A DNA stretch of 64,000 nucleotides, taken from contig CAKQOE010000008.1 of NCBI GenBank assembly GCA_934255545.1, forward strand, positions 1-64,000, read 5' to 3'. The notes beneath the pieces are model-generated. The model was given only the letters and a program-made list of their open reading frames with translations. It had not been told where the DNA came from and did no database searches. The stretch is from an uncultured Clostridia bacterium (lineage in GTDB: Bacteria; Bacillota; Clostridia; Peptostreptococcales; Anaerovoracaceae). Of the stretch, positions 53,989 through 63,568 are shown in pieces. A program made the translations under genes and the position numbers. Position 1 is the stretch's first letter; every line of letters starts with the position of its first letter.

Positions 53989-55257
53989 TTAAATTTCCCT
54001 GGCAATAAGGTCTTCATAAGTCTCGCGTCTGACAGACAGACGAGGAACGCCGTCCTTTATCATTACCATTGCCGGTCTCGGCTGGCGGTTGTAATTGTTT
54101 GCCATAGTATAGTTGTATGCGCCTGTAGCGTATACAGCAAGCAGGTCGCCCGGCTTCATCTCAGGGAGCATTATATCCCATATGAGCACATCGCCTGATT
54201 CACAACATTTGCCTGCTATAGTTACTTTATGATCGTGCGGTTCGTTTACTTTTGTTACTGCTTCTGCTTCGTATTTTGCGTCGTAAAGCGCTACGCGCGG
54301 ATCGTCAGGATAACCGCCGTCTATACCGTAGTAAGTGCGGCCCGCTGCGTTCGTTTTTACGGAAGTCACCTCGTATACCGTTATACCGGCCTCAGCTACG
54401 ATCCATCTGCCCGGCTCTATAGCGACAACAGGTCGCTTGTCGCCTGATCTTTCATAAAATGCGTTTATACGTTCCATAACGGGATCCATAAAGTACGAAA
54501 CAGTTGTACGCTCAGGGTCTCCCGCATAATGCACTCCGAAACCGCCTCCGCAGTTGAGCTCGCGCGGCACATACCCGTACTTTTCCTTGAGATCTGCCAG
54601 CAGCTCAAGCATCACGTCAGTCGCCATTATGTGCGAGTCGTTCTCATGAAGCTGCGAGCCCACGTGGTAATGCAGACCTATAAGGTCGAGGTGCTCTGAA
54701 TCAAGAACAGCCTTGACTGCATAGTCAAGTATTTCCTCAGGCGCGAATCCGAATTTAGAGTCAAGCTGGCCTGTAGATATGAACTGGTGCGTGTGGCTGT
54801 CAACGCCCGGTGTAACGCGGAGCGCAACTACCGCTTTTACGCCTTTCTTTGCTGCTGTTTCTGCTATGATCTCAAGCTCTGACATGTTGTCTATGATTAT
54901 AGTTCCTACGCCGGCCTCGATCGCGTACTCTATCTCTGCGCGGCTCTTTGCGTTTCCGTTGAACTCGAGCAGAGCAGGGTCATATCCCGCCTTGAGGGCT
55001 GCATATATCTCGCCTCCTGAAACTACGTCGAGTCCCATTCCCTCTGACGCTACTATGCGGCAGACGTCGAGCGTCTGGCACGCCTTTCCTGCAAACGCTG
55101 CGCGCGTATCAGGGTATTTTTCTGTAAACTCGCGCTTTATCTCGCGGCAGCGCTCTCTTATCTCGTCCTCTGACATTATATAAAGAGGCGCGCCGTATTC
55201 CTTTACGAGCTCGGCTACGTCACAGCCGTGGAATATCAGGTTATTGTTTTCTGCCAT
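53989..55257 (-). CDS. lysA: Diaminopimelate decarboxylase LysA
   Basis: 422 residues. A fold III PLP barrel with Lys58 in AFAGKACQ (Schiff base), GLHYHVGSQL, ELNCGGGFGVHY (phosphate loop), AIEPGRWIV, CCESGDVL (active-site Cys of the other subunit) and YNRQPRPAMVM. It converts meso-diaminopimelate to lysine in the cytoplasm, the last step of lysine synthesis. It is a single gene between a terminator and a GC palindrome, following nth on the same strand. Confidence 0.95.
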   Translation of the reverse strand: MAENNNLIFHGCDVAELVKEYGAPLYIMSEDEIRERCREIKREFTEKYPDTRAAFAGKACQTLDVCRIVASEGMGLDVVSGGEIYAALKAGYDPALLEFNGNAKSRAEIEYAIEAGVGTIIIDNMSELEIIAETAAKKGVKAVVALRVTPGVDSHTHQFISTGQLDSKFGFAPEEILDYAVKAVLDSEHLDLIGLHYHVGSQLHENDSHIMATDVMLELLADLKEKYGYVPRELNCGGGFGVHYAGDPERTTVSYFMDPVMERINAFYERSGDKRPVVAIEPGRWIVAEAGITVYEVTSVKTNAAGRTYYGIDGGYPDDPRVALYDAKYEAEAVTKVNEPHDHKVTIAGKCCESGDVLIWDIMLPEMKPGDLLAVYATGAYNYTMANNYNRQPRPAMVMIKDGVPRLSVRRETYEDLIAREI

Positions 55258-55357
55258 AAATTTATCCTTTTTTATTCTGTGTTTATTGTTTAACAGTTTA
55301 AGAGTATATCATATGTCTGCCTGCTTCGCATCATATAATTTCGATGCAGTTTCTGTT

Positions 55358-55374
55358 CGCGCGCCGGGCGCGCG
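55358..55374. repeat. GC-rich palindrome (CGCGCGCC-G-GGCGCGCG)
   Basis: Perfect 8-1-8 inverted repeat, identical to 8152-8168, in the gap between nth and lysA. Confidence 0.65.
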
Positions 55375-55409
55375 CTTCCCATGGCGCCGCAGGCATATTA
55401 CCGGCTGAC

Positions 55410-56057
55410 TTATTTCAGCCCGTTTTTCATGCATATGCCGTCAAGCGGGCACTCGCTGCACTTAGGCTTTCTTGCGTCGCATATCATGCGGCCGTGCCAT
55501 ATGAGCATGTGGTGCGTTTTCGTCCACATATCCTCCGGAATATTTTCCATGAGTGAATGTTCAGTCTTAAGTACATCATCGCCCCGGGCGATGCCTATCC
55601 TGTTTGATACTCTGAAAACGTGTGTATCGACGGCTATGCGCTGGTGGCCGAACGCCACTGACATCACTACATTTGCCGTTTTTCTGCCGACGCCCGGCAG
55701 CTCCATGAGTTTTTCCTGGTCATCCGGCACTTCGCCACCGTATCTCTCGACGAGTATGCGGCTGAGCGCTATGACGTTTTTTGATTTCTGGCGGTACATC
55801 CCTATGATCTTTATGCGTTCCTGCAGCTCTGACTCCGGTATCTGCGCCATCTTTTCGGCGGTCGGATATAAACGAAAAAGGTCACCAGTTACCTGATTGA
55901 CCTTTTTATCTGTTGTCTGAGCTGAAAGGACTACCGCGACCAGCAGCTGAAACGGCGTTCCGTAGTGCAGCGCGCAGCCTGCATCCGGATACGTCTGCTC
56001 CAGGAGTTCAAGTACGCTGCTGATCTCTTTTTTGCTTAGTATTTTCTTTTCAGCCAT
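55410..56057 (-). CDS. nth: Endonuclease III
   Basis: The start at 56057 (MAEKKILSKKEISSV) has AGGA 7 bases upstream; the longer frame overlaps the GntR gene. 215 residues: helix-hairpin-helix LPGVGRKTANVV with the catalytic Lys, AVDTHVFRVSNRIGI with the catalytic Asp, and a C-terminal 4Fe-4S site C-x6-C-x2-C-x5-C (CDARKPKCSECPLDGIC). It removes oxidised pyrimidines from DNA. Its usual size is about 210 residues. Confidence 0.95.
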   Translation of the reverse strand: MAEKKILSKKEISSVLELLEQTYPDAGCALHYGTPFQLLVAVVLSAQTTDKKVNQVTGDLFRLYPTAEKMAQIPESELQERIKIIGMYRQKSKNVIALSRILVERYGGEVPDDQEKLMELPGVGRKTANVVMSVAFGHQRIAVDTHVFRVSNRIGIARGDDVLKTEHSLMENIPEDMWTKTHHMLIWHGRMICDARKPKCSECPLDGICMKNGLK

Positions 56058-56076
56058 TATTTTTCCTATTTTTGAA

Positions 56077-56751
56077 TTATTTGTCAAATCCACCATATCC
56101 TGCACGTTTCTTTGAAGCTTCCAGGTGCTTCCTTACAACGGCAGCGCCGCGCTCAGGATCCTTTTTTTCAAGAGAATCGAGCATCTCGAAATGTTCTGCG
56201 AGTACGTCGTCCATATGGTCATAATGAGGAGTTTCGCTGTACTGGAGCTGCTTCGTATAGTACTGGTAGCTCGTAAGTATCTGTGTGAGCAGTCTGTTGT
56301 GCGAAGCCTTATATATCAGCTCGTGGAAGTGAATGTTCTGCTCTGCAGATTTTTCAAACTCTTTTTTGTGAGTGTAAAACTCCATGAGCTCGTATGAATT
56401 TCTTATCTCGGCAAGCTCCTCGTCTGTTATCCTTTTTATTGCCCACTCGAAGGCGAGCACTTCGTAATCCTTTCGCATGTCATACATATCAGCGATATCC
56501 TGATCAGAAAAGCCTGTTACGAAGGCTCCTCTGTTTGGGATCATGGTTATCAGGCCCTCCTGCTCAAGAAGTCTGAACGCTTCTCTTACAGGTGTCCTGC
56601 TGACGTTGTATTCATTGCAGATGCGCTGTTCAGTCAGCTTTTCCTCATTTTTAAGTTTTCCTCTGAGTATGCTTTCTCTGAGTTTTATGAAAATATTTAT
56701 CGCGAGCGGCAGACCCGCCACGGTATCGTCCTGAACAGTTTTGTAGTACAT
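56077..56751 (-). CDS. GntR/FadR-family regulator
   Basis: 224 residues. The N-terminal winged helix shows LTEQRICNEYNVSRTPVREAFRLLEQEGLI and the C-terminal FCD domain carries the metal-binding histidines (NIHFHELIYKASHNRLL). It lies 44 bases after the isocitrate dehydrogenase gene in the same direction, so it may regulate the aconitase-dehydrogenase pair in response to an organic acid. The ligand is not predictable. Confidence 0.88.
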   Translation of the reverse strand: MYYKTVQDDTVAGLPLAINIFIKLRESILRGKLKNEEKLTEQRICNEYNVSRTPVREAFRLLEQEGLITMIPNRGAFVTGFSDQDIADMYDMRKDYEVLAFEWAIKRITDEELAEIRNSYELMEFYTHKKEFEKSAEQNIHFHELIYKASHNRLLTQILTSYQYYTKQLQYSETPHYDHMDDVLAEHFEMLDSLEKKDPERGAAVVRKHLEASKKRAGYGGFDK

Positions 56752-56795
56752 TCCGGTTTCCTCCTGTAAGTTTGTATGATCACGCTGATGATCCG

Positions 56796-57929
56796 CTAGA
56801 GCAGTGCGAGAACAGCGTCAGCAAATTCGGCTGTGGAGCTGCCGTCCTTTGTGCCTGTCATATGGATATCAGGATTTTTGTCTGTTTTATTTAACGCTCC
56901 CTTGAGGCTGTCGGCCTTTTCTGTAAAACCGATGTGTCTGAGCATGAGCTCAGCAGCTCTGAGCAGGCTTTCAGGGCTTGCCTTGTCGGCTATTCCTTCT
57001 TCTACCATTCTCGGAGCTACGCCGTGGACCGCTTCAAACATGGCATATCTGTTTCCGATATTTGCGCTTCCGGCAGTACCCATGCCGCCCTGTATCTGGG
57101 CAGCCTCGTCTGTAATTATATCACCATAAAGATTAGGAAGCACGAAAACCTGGAAATCGCTTCTGATATTTTCGTTCACGAGATTCGCAGTCATTATATC
57201 GATATACCAGTCTTCTATCTTTATGTCAGGGTATTCTTCGCCTACCCTGTGGACAGTTTCAAGAAAACGTCCGTCTGTCTTTTTAAGTATGTTAGCCTTT
57301 GTAACGCACTCTACGCGTTCCTTGCCGTTTGCTTTTGCGTAGTCGAATGCCATGCGCGCTATGCGCTCCGTGCCCTGTGTCGTAATGATCCTGAAATCAA
57401 CAGACAGGTCTTCGCTCGGCTCCACGCCGAGACTTCCCACGATATACTCACCTTCTGTGTTTTCGCGGAAGAACGTCCAGTCGATACCGAGTTCAGGGAT
57501 GGATATAGGCCTTACGTTTGCAAAAAGGTCGAGCTCGCGTCTGAGCGCGACGTTTGCGCTTTCAAGGTTCACCTTGCTGTTGAGCTTATCCGGCGTTGCT
57601 GTAGGGCCTTTCATGAACACGTCGCACTGCTTTATGTTTTCGAGGACGTCATCAGGCAGAGTATTGTTTTTTTCTATACGATTTTCAAGAGTCAGACCTT
57701 CAATAGTCTTCATCTCAACTTTTCCCGACTCAATTTCATCTGCCAGCAGATGATCGAGGACTCTTCTTGTTTCTTTCATTATGACAGGGCCGATGCCGTC
57801 TCCGTCTATGAAACCGATCACGATCTTTTCCTTAGTGGAGAAATCAGTAGCGGGAGGTTCATTTTTCATGCGCTCCACTCTTGCGAGCTGATCCTTTACG
57901 AGTTTTTCAAAATCGAGCAGATAAGCCAT
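56796..57929 (-). CDS. Isocitrate/isopropylmalate-family dehydrogenase, probably NAD-isocitrate dehydrogenase
   Basis: 377 residues. IGFIDGDGIGPVIMKETRRVL, the substrate arginines in NVALRRELDLFANVRPI, FFRENTEGEYIVGSLG, VTKANILKKTDGRF, NLYGDIITDEAAQIQGGMG and FEAVHGVAPRM are all family signatures. Five bases separate it from the aconitase gene, which points to isocitrate as substrate and 2-oxoglutarate as product for glutamate synthesis. 3-Isopropylmalate dehydrogenase is less likely, because no leu genes are nearby. Confidence 0.88.
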   Translation of the reverse strand: MAYLLDFEKLVKDQLARVERMKNEPPATDFSTKEKIVIGFIDGDGIGPVIMKETRRVLDHLLADEIESGKVEMKTIEGLTLENRIEKNNTLPDDVLENIKQCDVFMKGPTATPDKLNSKVNLESANVALRRELDLFANVRPISIPELGIDWTFFRENTEGEYIVGSLGVEPSEDLSVDFRIITTQGTERIARMAFDYAKANGKERVECVTKANILKKTDGRFLETVHRVGEEYPDIKIEDWYIDIMTANLVNENIRSDFQVFVLPNLYGDIITDEAAQIQGGMGTAGSANIGNRYAMFEAVHGVAPRMVEEGIADKASPESLLRAAELMLRHIGFTEKADSLKGALNKTDKNPDIHMTGTKDGSSTAEFADAVLALL

Positions 57930-57934
57930 TTTAA

Positions 57935-59854
57935 TTATTCCTCCCCTTTGATCATATTGATCTTTCCGCCTGCAAGTATCATTTTCTTTTCAAGGTCTGA
58001 CAGGCCAGGTATCATTTTGAATTCTTTTCCTGATGTCAGATCTTTTACTGTTATAACGTCGTTTTCGATCTGAGCAGCAGCGTTTTCTATAACTAACTCA
58101 TCATTGAGAGCTACAGCGTCATAATCAGCAGGATCGGCAAATACCAGAGGTATGATGCCGCTGTTTATGAGATTTGAGCGGTGGATGCGCGCAAATGACT
58201 TTGCCATAACGAATCTTACGCCAAGATAAAGCGGTACGAGCGCTGCGTGCTCGCGGCTCGAACCCTGGCCGTAGTTTTCGCCGCCTACTATAGTTCCGTT
58301 GCCGGCTTCCTTGCATCTTGCAGGGAATTCCTTATCTATCTTTTCGAAGCAGTAGTTTGACAGGTGAGGGACATTTGATCTGTAAGGCAGTATGCGCGAG
58401 TCAGACGGCATGATGTCGTCAGTTGTTATGTTGTCGCCTGCGTGAAGCACTACCTTCGTTTTAAGGTCTCCCTCAAGCTTTACATTGAGAGGGAACGGCC
58501 TGATGTTAGGTCCCTGTACGACAGGAGTATTTTCCTTGTCGCAGCCATCCGGATAAACTATGAAGTTGTCGTTAAACGCAAAATCAACAGGAGATATCTC
58601 ATCAAGCTCTGTACCCATACCTGTAGTAAGTACGCCTTCTATAGCTGATATAGCGGCAGTCTCAGGGCTTACGAGGTATATCTGCGCGTCGTTCGTGCCG
58701 CTCCTTCCCTTGAAGTTTCTGTTGAACGTTCTGAGCGATATGCCGCCTGACTTAGGTGACTGGCCCATGCCGATGCAAGGTCCGCACGCGTTTTCTATAA
58801 TGCGGGCGCCTGCGTTTATCATGTCAGCCAGCGCTCCGTTCGTAGCGAGCTTGCTGAGTATCTTGCTCGATCCCGGCGAGATCACGAGGCTGACATTTTC
58901 ATTAACCTTCTTGCCTTTAAGGATCTGAGCTACCTTCATAAGGTCTGCATAAGATGAGTTAGTGCAGCTTCCGATAGCTACCTGGTCTATCTTTATCCTG
59001 CCTATGTTAGCTACAGAATCTACATTGTCAGGACTGTGCGGCTTTGCAGCGAGCGGCTCAAGCTCCGATAAGTTTACTTCGAGCACTTCATCGTAAACAG
59101 CGTCCGCATCCGCAGCCATAGGAACGAAATCAGCGCCTCTTCCCTCAGACTCCATGAATGCCTTTGTATTTTCATCGCTTGGGAATACTGATGTAGTAGC
59201 GCCGAGCTCTGCGCCCATGTTAGTGATAGTAGCTCTGTCAGGAACAGAAAGCGTTTTTACGCCGTCGCCGGTATACTCAACGATCTTTCCTACGCCGCCC
59301 TTTACAGTCAGCTGCTGCAGCACATAAAGTATGATATCCTTTGCAGACACCCACGGTCTGAGCTTTCCTGTGAGCTTTACGTTTATTACCTTAGGAGCAG
59401 TAAGGCTGTAAGTGCCCTTTGCCATAGCCATCGCTACATCAAGTCCGCCTGCGCCTATCGCGATCATGCCGATACCGCCGCCTGTAGGAGTGTGGCTGTC
59501 AGATCCGAGGAGCGTCTTTCCCGGTATGCCGAAATTTTCTATATGGAGCTGATGGCATATACCATTGCCCGGCTTAGAGAAAAGAACGCCGTGACGCTTT
59601 GCCACGCTCTTTATGAACTCGTGGTCGTCAGCGTTCTCAAAACCCGTCTGCAGCGTGTTGTGATCTATGTACGCCACTGAAAGCTCTGTCTGTATCTTAT
59701 CAACATCCATAGCCTCAAGCTGAAGGTATACCATAGTGCCTGTAGAATCCTGAGTCAGCGTCTGGTCTATCTTTATCTTTATTTCCTCTCCCGGAACAAG
59801 TTTTCCCTCAACGAGATGCTGCTCAAGGATCTTATATGCTAATGTCTTACCCAT
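57935..59854 (-). CDS. Aconitate hydratase (short, mitochondrial-like type)
   Basis: The start at 59854 (MGKTLAYKILEQHLVEG) follows AGGAGG by about 12 bases. 639 residues: SDSHTPTGGGIGMIAIGAGGLD, SCTNSSYADLMKVA and NACGPCIGMGQSPKSGG, which supply the three 4Fe-4S cysteines, and the swivel domain with GENYGQGSSREHAAL. It isomerises citrate and isocitrate. First gene of the acn-idh-gntR cluster; a citrate synthase gene is not in the window. Confidence 0.92.
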   Translation of the reverse strand: MGKTLAYKILEQHLVEGKLVPGEEIKIKIDQTLTQDSTGTMVYLQLEAMDVDKIQTELSVAYIDHNTLQTGFENADDHEFIKSVAKRHGVLFSKPGNGICHQLHIENFGIPGKTLLGSDSHTPTGGGIGMIAIGAGGLDVAMAMAKGTYSLTAPKVINVKLTGKLRPWVSAKDIILYVLQQLTVKGGVGKIVEYTGDGVKTLSVPDRATITNMGAELGATTSVFPSDENTKAFMESEGRGADFVPMAADADAVYDEVLEVNLSELEPLAAKPHSPDNVDSVANIGRIKIDQVAIGSCTNSSYADLMKVAQILKGKKVNENVSLVISPGSSKILSKLATNGALADMINAGARIIENACGPCIGMGQSPKSGGISLRTFNRNFKGRSGTNDAQIYLVSPETAAISAIEGVLTTGMGTELDEISPVDFAFNDNFIVYPDGCDKENTPVVQGPNIRPFPLNVKLEGDLKTKVVLHAGDNITTDDIMPSDSRILPYRSNVPHLSNYCFEKIDKEFPARCKEAGNGTIVGGENYGQGSSREHAALVPLYLGVRFVMAKSFARIHRSNLINSGIIPLVFADPADYDAVALNDELVIENAAAQIENDVITVKDLTSGKEFKMIPGLSDLEKKMILAGGKINMIKGEE

Positions 59855-60010
59855 CTTAAAAATTTGCCTCCTGTAGATTGAATTTTTACATTTAAATATA
59901 CATTTCATATCATTGTATACAATTATACTTCATACGGCACTTAATGTAAACAGACAAATATATTTTTCAGCATGTAAGATCAGGTAAAAACATGTTTTTA
60001 TACTAATGCA

Positions 60011-60033
60011 AAAAAGCAGCCCGTGCGGGCTGC
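60011..60033 (-). terminator. Terminator of the scp/Nudix operon
   Basis: Stem GCAGCCCG-TG-CGGGCTGC (60016-60033) followed by T6 on the minus strand. It lies 52 bases beyond the Nudix stop. The remaining gap to the aconitase gene is AT-rich and empty. Confidence 0.88.
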
Positions 60034-60084
60034 CTGCGCCGGCGGCAGCAACATATCATAATACAGCTGCCGCCCCTGCAGCCG

Positions 60085-60558
60085 TCACCGGCTGACGTAA
60101 ACTGTACCGGTATCGCTGACCAGCTTTTCGTCCCTGTCGTATTCAAATTTAAGAGAGAAAAAATCATCGTGGTCTATAAGGTGCTTCAGAAATATCCTGT
60201 CGCCCTCCCACAGCTGCAGGTCCATAAGTCTGCTTTCAGGCACCCATTCGAGTTCTCCTTCGTCGCAGTCGGCGAGCCGGCCGCCGGGGAATTTTGCAGT
60301 GAATATATTCATATATTCTGTTTCCCATACTTCGGATACAAATGTGACTATCCCTCTGAACTTATATTCCCTGAGCTCAAGGCCGGTTTCCTCGCGCACC
60401 TCGCGGAGCATGCACTCCTCCGGGCTTTCGTCCGCCTCGAACTTTCCGCCGACTCCGAGCCATTTATCATGGCTCTGGTCGTTTTTCTTTTTAGTCCGGT
60501 GAAGCATAAGGTACTCTTCTCTGTCATTTTCTATGTAGCATAATGTCGTAAGTCTCAT
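60085..60558 (-). CDS. Nudix hydrolase (MutT/8-oxo-dGTPase-like)
   Basis: 157 residues with a complete Nudix box GGKFEADESPEECMLREVREETGLEL (Gx5Ex7REUxEExGU). LTTLCYIENDREEYLMLHR at the start and WLGVGGKFE are typical of bacterial 8-oxo-dGTP diphosphatases. It cleans oxidised nucleotides or other nucleoside diphosphate derivatives. It overlaps scpB by 4 bases. Confidence 0.9.
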   Translation of the reverse strand: MRLTTLCYIENDREEYLMLHRTKKKNDQSHDKWLGVGGKFEADESPEECMLREVREETGLELREYKFRGIVTFVSEVWETEYMNIFTAKFPGGRLADCDEGELEWVPESRLMDLQLWEGDRIFLKHLIDHDDFFSLKFEYDRDEKLVSDTGTVYVSR

Positions 60559-61229
60559 ATATCAAGCTCCTGCACTTCTTCTGCGTAACTGTCGTCTTCT
60601 TCGCCGTCACCTGCCGGCAGAGTTTCCGCGAAATATTCAGGGTCCTCTATCTCTGGAAGCTCGTCAAGCGATGATATACCGAATTTTTCAAGGAAAAGGT
60701 CTGTGGTTCCGAAAAGTATCGGTCTTCCAAGCCCTGTTCCTCTGCCTTTTTCCATTATGAGGCCTTTTTTCTGCAGACCGTATAAAACATTTTCGCTTTT
60801 CAGGCCGCGCACGAACTCTATCTCGCTTCTTGATACAGGCTGTCTGTAGGCTACGATAGTCAGCACCTCCATGGCTGCTGACGACAGACGCTTTGACTTT
60901 ACAGGCGCGCACAGGTTAGATATGTATAACTCATTTTCCGGTACCGTACAGAACTGAAACCTGCCGTTTATCTCGCGCACCGCAAGACCGCTGCCGCGCT
61001 CCTCGTACTCGTCGCGCAGCTCCTTAAGGCATTTTACGGCGTAAGCTTTTGTGATCCCGAGAGCTTCTGCTGCGGTGGTTGCGGGAAGCGGGCTTCCCCA
61101 TACGAACATCATTGATTCGAGAGCTGACTTTATTTTCTTTTTTTCAGCATCTGCATACGCTGCCGCGTCAGTTTTTTTAAGCTCATCATGTAATTTCATG
61201 TCGGTTTCTTTATCATTCATGTTGTTCAA
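60555..61229 (-). CDS. scpB: Segregation and condensation protein B
   Basis: 224 residues with two winged-helix domains. SALESMMFVWGSPLPATTAAEALGI and AAMEVLTIVAYRQPVSRSEIEFVRG are ScpB signatures. It dimerises and binds ScpA-SMC in chromosome compaction. It overlaps scpA by 4 bases. The acidic C-terminal tail of about 30 residues is normal for the family. Confidence 0.94.
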   Translation of the reverse strand: MNNMNDKETDMKLHDELKKTDAAAYADAEKKKIKSALESMMFVWGSPLPATTAAEALGITKAYAVKCLKELRDEYEERGSGLAVREINGRFQFCTVPENELYISNLCAPVKSKRLSSAAMEVLTIVAYRQPVSRSEIEFVRGLKSENVLYGLQKKGLIMEKGRGTGLGRPILFGTTDLFLEKFGISSLDELPEIEDPEYFAETLPAGDGEEDDSYAEEVQELDI

Positions 61230-61966
61230 TTGTATGGCTGCTCCTTTCCCGCGCCGGTTATCGTTATATCGCCGAATACCGCATCCTGAGCTACTGTTAT
61301 CATGCCTGATTTCAGCATCTCCAGCACTGTTACGAATGTCAGGACTATATCATATGTGTCGCCTACGTCCTCAAGAAGCTGTGTAAAGCTCATGCTTGCG
61401 GCGCTGCATATCTTTTGTTTTATGCGCTCCGACTTCACTTCCATGGACATGCGGTCGCGGTCTACGCGCTCATAACGCCGCCTTACTTCCTCCATGCGGC
61501 GGCGCTTTTCCAGAAACGCCTTAAATGCATTTATGAAGCTGTCAGTATCGAGTTCAAGCTCCTCGCACGGAGCGTACTGGGACATATCCTCGCGCGGCTT
61601 TGTAAATATACGCGACGTTTCCTCTTCCTTTATGCGCAGCTGCGATGCAAGGTATTTTACTTTTCTGTATTCTGTTATCTTGCGCGCCAGCTCGTCGCGC
61701 GGATCGGCGCCCGGGAGCGCCGCCGCTTTCGGCTTTTCCGACGGCAGCAGCATTTTTGATTTTATCTGTATGAGCGTGGCCGCAAGCACCATGAACTCTG
61801 CGGCCGCGGCAGGATCTATCATTTTTATCTCGTCTACGTATCTCATATACTGATCCGTTATCTCAGATATATTTACATCGTATATGCTGAGTCCGGAACG
61901 TTCTATGAGATACACGAGCAGATCGAACGGTCCTTCAAAAATATCGAGCCTGACTTTATAGGACAT
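61226..61966 (-). CDS. scpA: Segregation and condensation protein A
   Basis: 246 residues, the kleisin subunit of SMC-ScpAB. YKVRLDIFEGPFDLLVYLIERSGLSIYDVNISEITDQYM is the N-terminal SMC-neck binding block, MVLAATLIQIKSKMLLP follows, and the C-terminal winged helix includes VVLTFVTVLEMLKSG-like residues. It overlaps the acetyltransferase gene by 11 bases. Confidence 0.95.
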   Translation of the reverse strand: MSYKVRLDIFEGPFDLLVYLIERSGLSIYDVNISEITDQYMRYVDEIKMIDPAAAAEFMVLAATLIQIKSKMLLPSEKPKAAALPGADPRDELARKITEYRKVKYLASQLRIKEEETSRIFTKPREDMSQYAPCEELELDTDSFINAFKAFLEKRRRMEEVRRRYERVDRDRMSMEVKSERIKQKICSAASMSFTQLLEDVGDTYDIVLTFVTVLEMLKSGMITVAQDAVFGDITITGAGKEQPYN

Positions 61967-62516
61967 GCCTCATGACCTCCGGAAAACATGATCTGTTATA
62001 CTGATCACATCCAAAACACTCAAAAAACTCCGGAGCATCGCTGCGCGCGATCGTCTCGTATCCGTTTGCTCTGAAGAACTCAGGCGCGCGCGCTACGAGA
62101 TATACGCGCTCTCCTCCGCGCGCTCTCACTTCATCTTCAGCCGCCGCAAGAAGCGCTGTTCCGGCTCCGCTGCCGCGTGACGCAGGCGCAAGAGCTATGC
62201 CGTCTATTATATATTCGCCCTCGCGGAACGCGAGCGTGCATGCTCCGATAATATTCGCTGAAATGCTTTCATCTGCTGCCTTCAGCGGATCTTCCTGTGC
62301 TCTGCCGCATCCGCCGTTCTCTGCTTCGTTTTCAGCGCTGCCGTCGTCTTTAAACATGTCATCCTTCATAATGACCCAGCTTTTGAGCGTATCAGTGCTT
62401 ACCGGCTCGTCCTCCGCTATCTCAAGATCGTTTGCTGCATAAAACGGATTCAGCAGCTCATGCTCATATGTTACTTTTATATTTAATTTTCTTTTTTCTT
62501 CCATCTTCCCCTGCAT
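61956..62516 (-). CDS. GNAT-family N-acetyltransferase
   Basis: 186 residues. The GNAT core is in the C-terminal half: EYIIDGIALAPASRGSGAGTALLAAAEDEV carries the acetyl-CoA loop (R-G-S-G-A-G) and EFFRANGYET is the last strand-helix. An acidic, probably disordered insertion (about 55-82) interrupts the N-terminal part. The substrate is unknown. It is the first gene of the transcription unit running through scpA, scpB and the Nudix gene. Confidence 0.85.
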   Translation of the reverse strand: MQGKMEEKRKLNIKVTYEHELLNPFYAANDLEIAEDEPVSTDTLKSWVIMKDDMFKDDGSAENEAENGGCGRAQEDPLKAADESISANIIGACTLAFREGEYIIDGIALAPASRGSGAGTALLAAAEDEVRARGGERVYLVARAPEFFRANGYETIARSDAPEFFECFGCDQYNRSCFPEVMRHVL

Positions 62517-62568
62517 CTCAGCCTCTTTCTTCCTTATATATGATATTTACCTGCATACCGGGCGGCTT

Positions 62569-63477
62569 TTACTCTCCGATCTTACGGGTATGTATCATTA
62601 TGCGCTTCGGCAGTATCTTTATATCGAGCGGCAGCGGCTGTCCGATCTCTCCGTCTACATCTGTGCTGATATTTTCAGTAGACTCTATCCTGAGCTCAGG
62701 CGTCTGCAGATATATCACATTTTCATCATCCTTATGCCGCCCCTGAAGCACCTTGAGTCCTACTATAGGTATCTCTGTGAGCTTCATCTCTTTAAACATT
62801 ATCACGTCGAGCATTCCGTCGTTTATTGATGACTGAACACCGAGCTTTCTGAATCCTCCTGCAGAGTTGCCGTTCAGGACGACCATGAAAAATATTTTCT
62901 GCGTAAATTTCTGTTCAGGCGTTGTTATCGTGACCTCGACAGGATGAAGAGACGGCAGCTCTCCAAGCGCCCTTATATAGTAAGCAAGCGGTCCGAGCGC
63001 GTTTTTCATAGTTGCGTCAGTCTTCTGGCTCACATCTATGACAGAACCTATCGCAGCGACATTCACAAAATATTTTCCGTTGCAGCAGCCTATGTCAGCC
63101 GGTATGTAATTATCGCCGACAGCTATTTCGAGCATGCTGTCAAGGTCTGTCGGTATCTCAAAGTAATGAGCGAAATCATTTGCGGTTCCCGCAGGAAACA
63201 CAGCGAGCGGAAGGTAACATCCGTTTTCTATCATTGCATTTACCATGATATTTATAGTTCCGTCACCGCCTGCTGCTATTATCTTTACAAATGAATCATC
63301 GAGTGCGCCTATAACATCGTATATGTTTATATCGTCTGAAGCGCGCACAGGCACTACTATCATGCCGTTTGCCTGAAAACGGCTTATTATCTTGTCAAGA
63401 TTATTTGTGAACATTCCATTTCCCGCCTTCGGGTTATAGAACATAAGAACTTTTTTCATATTATTCCCTTTTTCCAT
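62569..63477 (-). CDS. Diacylglycerol/lipid kinase (YegS/DgkB/BmrU type)
   Basis: 302 residues. VLMFYNPKAGNGMF and IAAGGDGTINIMVNAMI form the nucleotide site, and PLAVFPAGTANDFAHYF follows. It phosphorylates diacylglycerol or a related lipid at the inner membrane surface. The ATG at 63477 has GGAGGG 5 bases upstream; an internal ATG six codons later (MKKVLMFYN) also has a good site and matches most relatives. The gene precedes the acetyltransferase on the same strand. Confidence 0.92.
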   Translation of the reverse strand: MEKGNNMKKVLMFYNPKAGNGMFTNNLDKIISRFQANGMIVVPVRASDDINIYDVIGALDDSFVKIIAAGGDGTINIMVNAMIENGCYLPLAVFPAGTANDFAHYFEIPTDLDSMLEIAVGDNYIPADIGCCNGKYFVNVAAIGSVIDVSQKTDATMKNALGPLAYYIRALGELPSLHPVEVTITTPEQKFTQKIFFMVVLNGNSAGGFRKLGVQSSINDGMLDVIMFKEMKLTEIPIVGLKVLQGRHKDDENVIYLQTPELRIESTENISTDVDGEIGQPLPLDIKILPKRIMIHTRKIGE

Positions 63478-63568
63478 TTTAGCCCTCCGAGTTCGTATCA
63501 GGTCAGATGCTTAACAATTAATATACTATGAATAATGAATGCGGCAGCACGGCTGCCGCGCCTGCGGC

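Noticed and set aside
56934..58073. 379-codon plus-strand frame across isocitrate dehydrogenase and aconitase
   Set aside because: Long but antisense to two well-supported enzymes, without motif or start signals.
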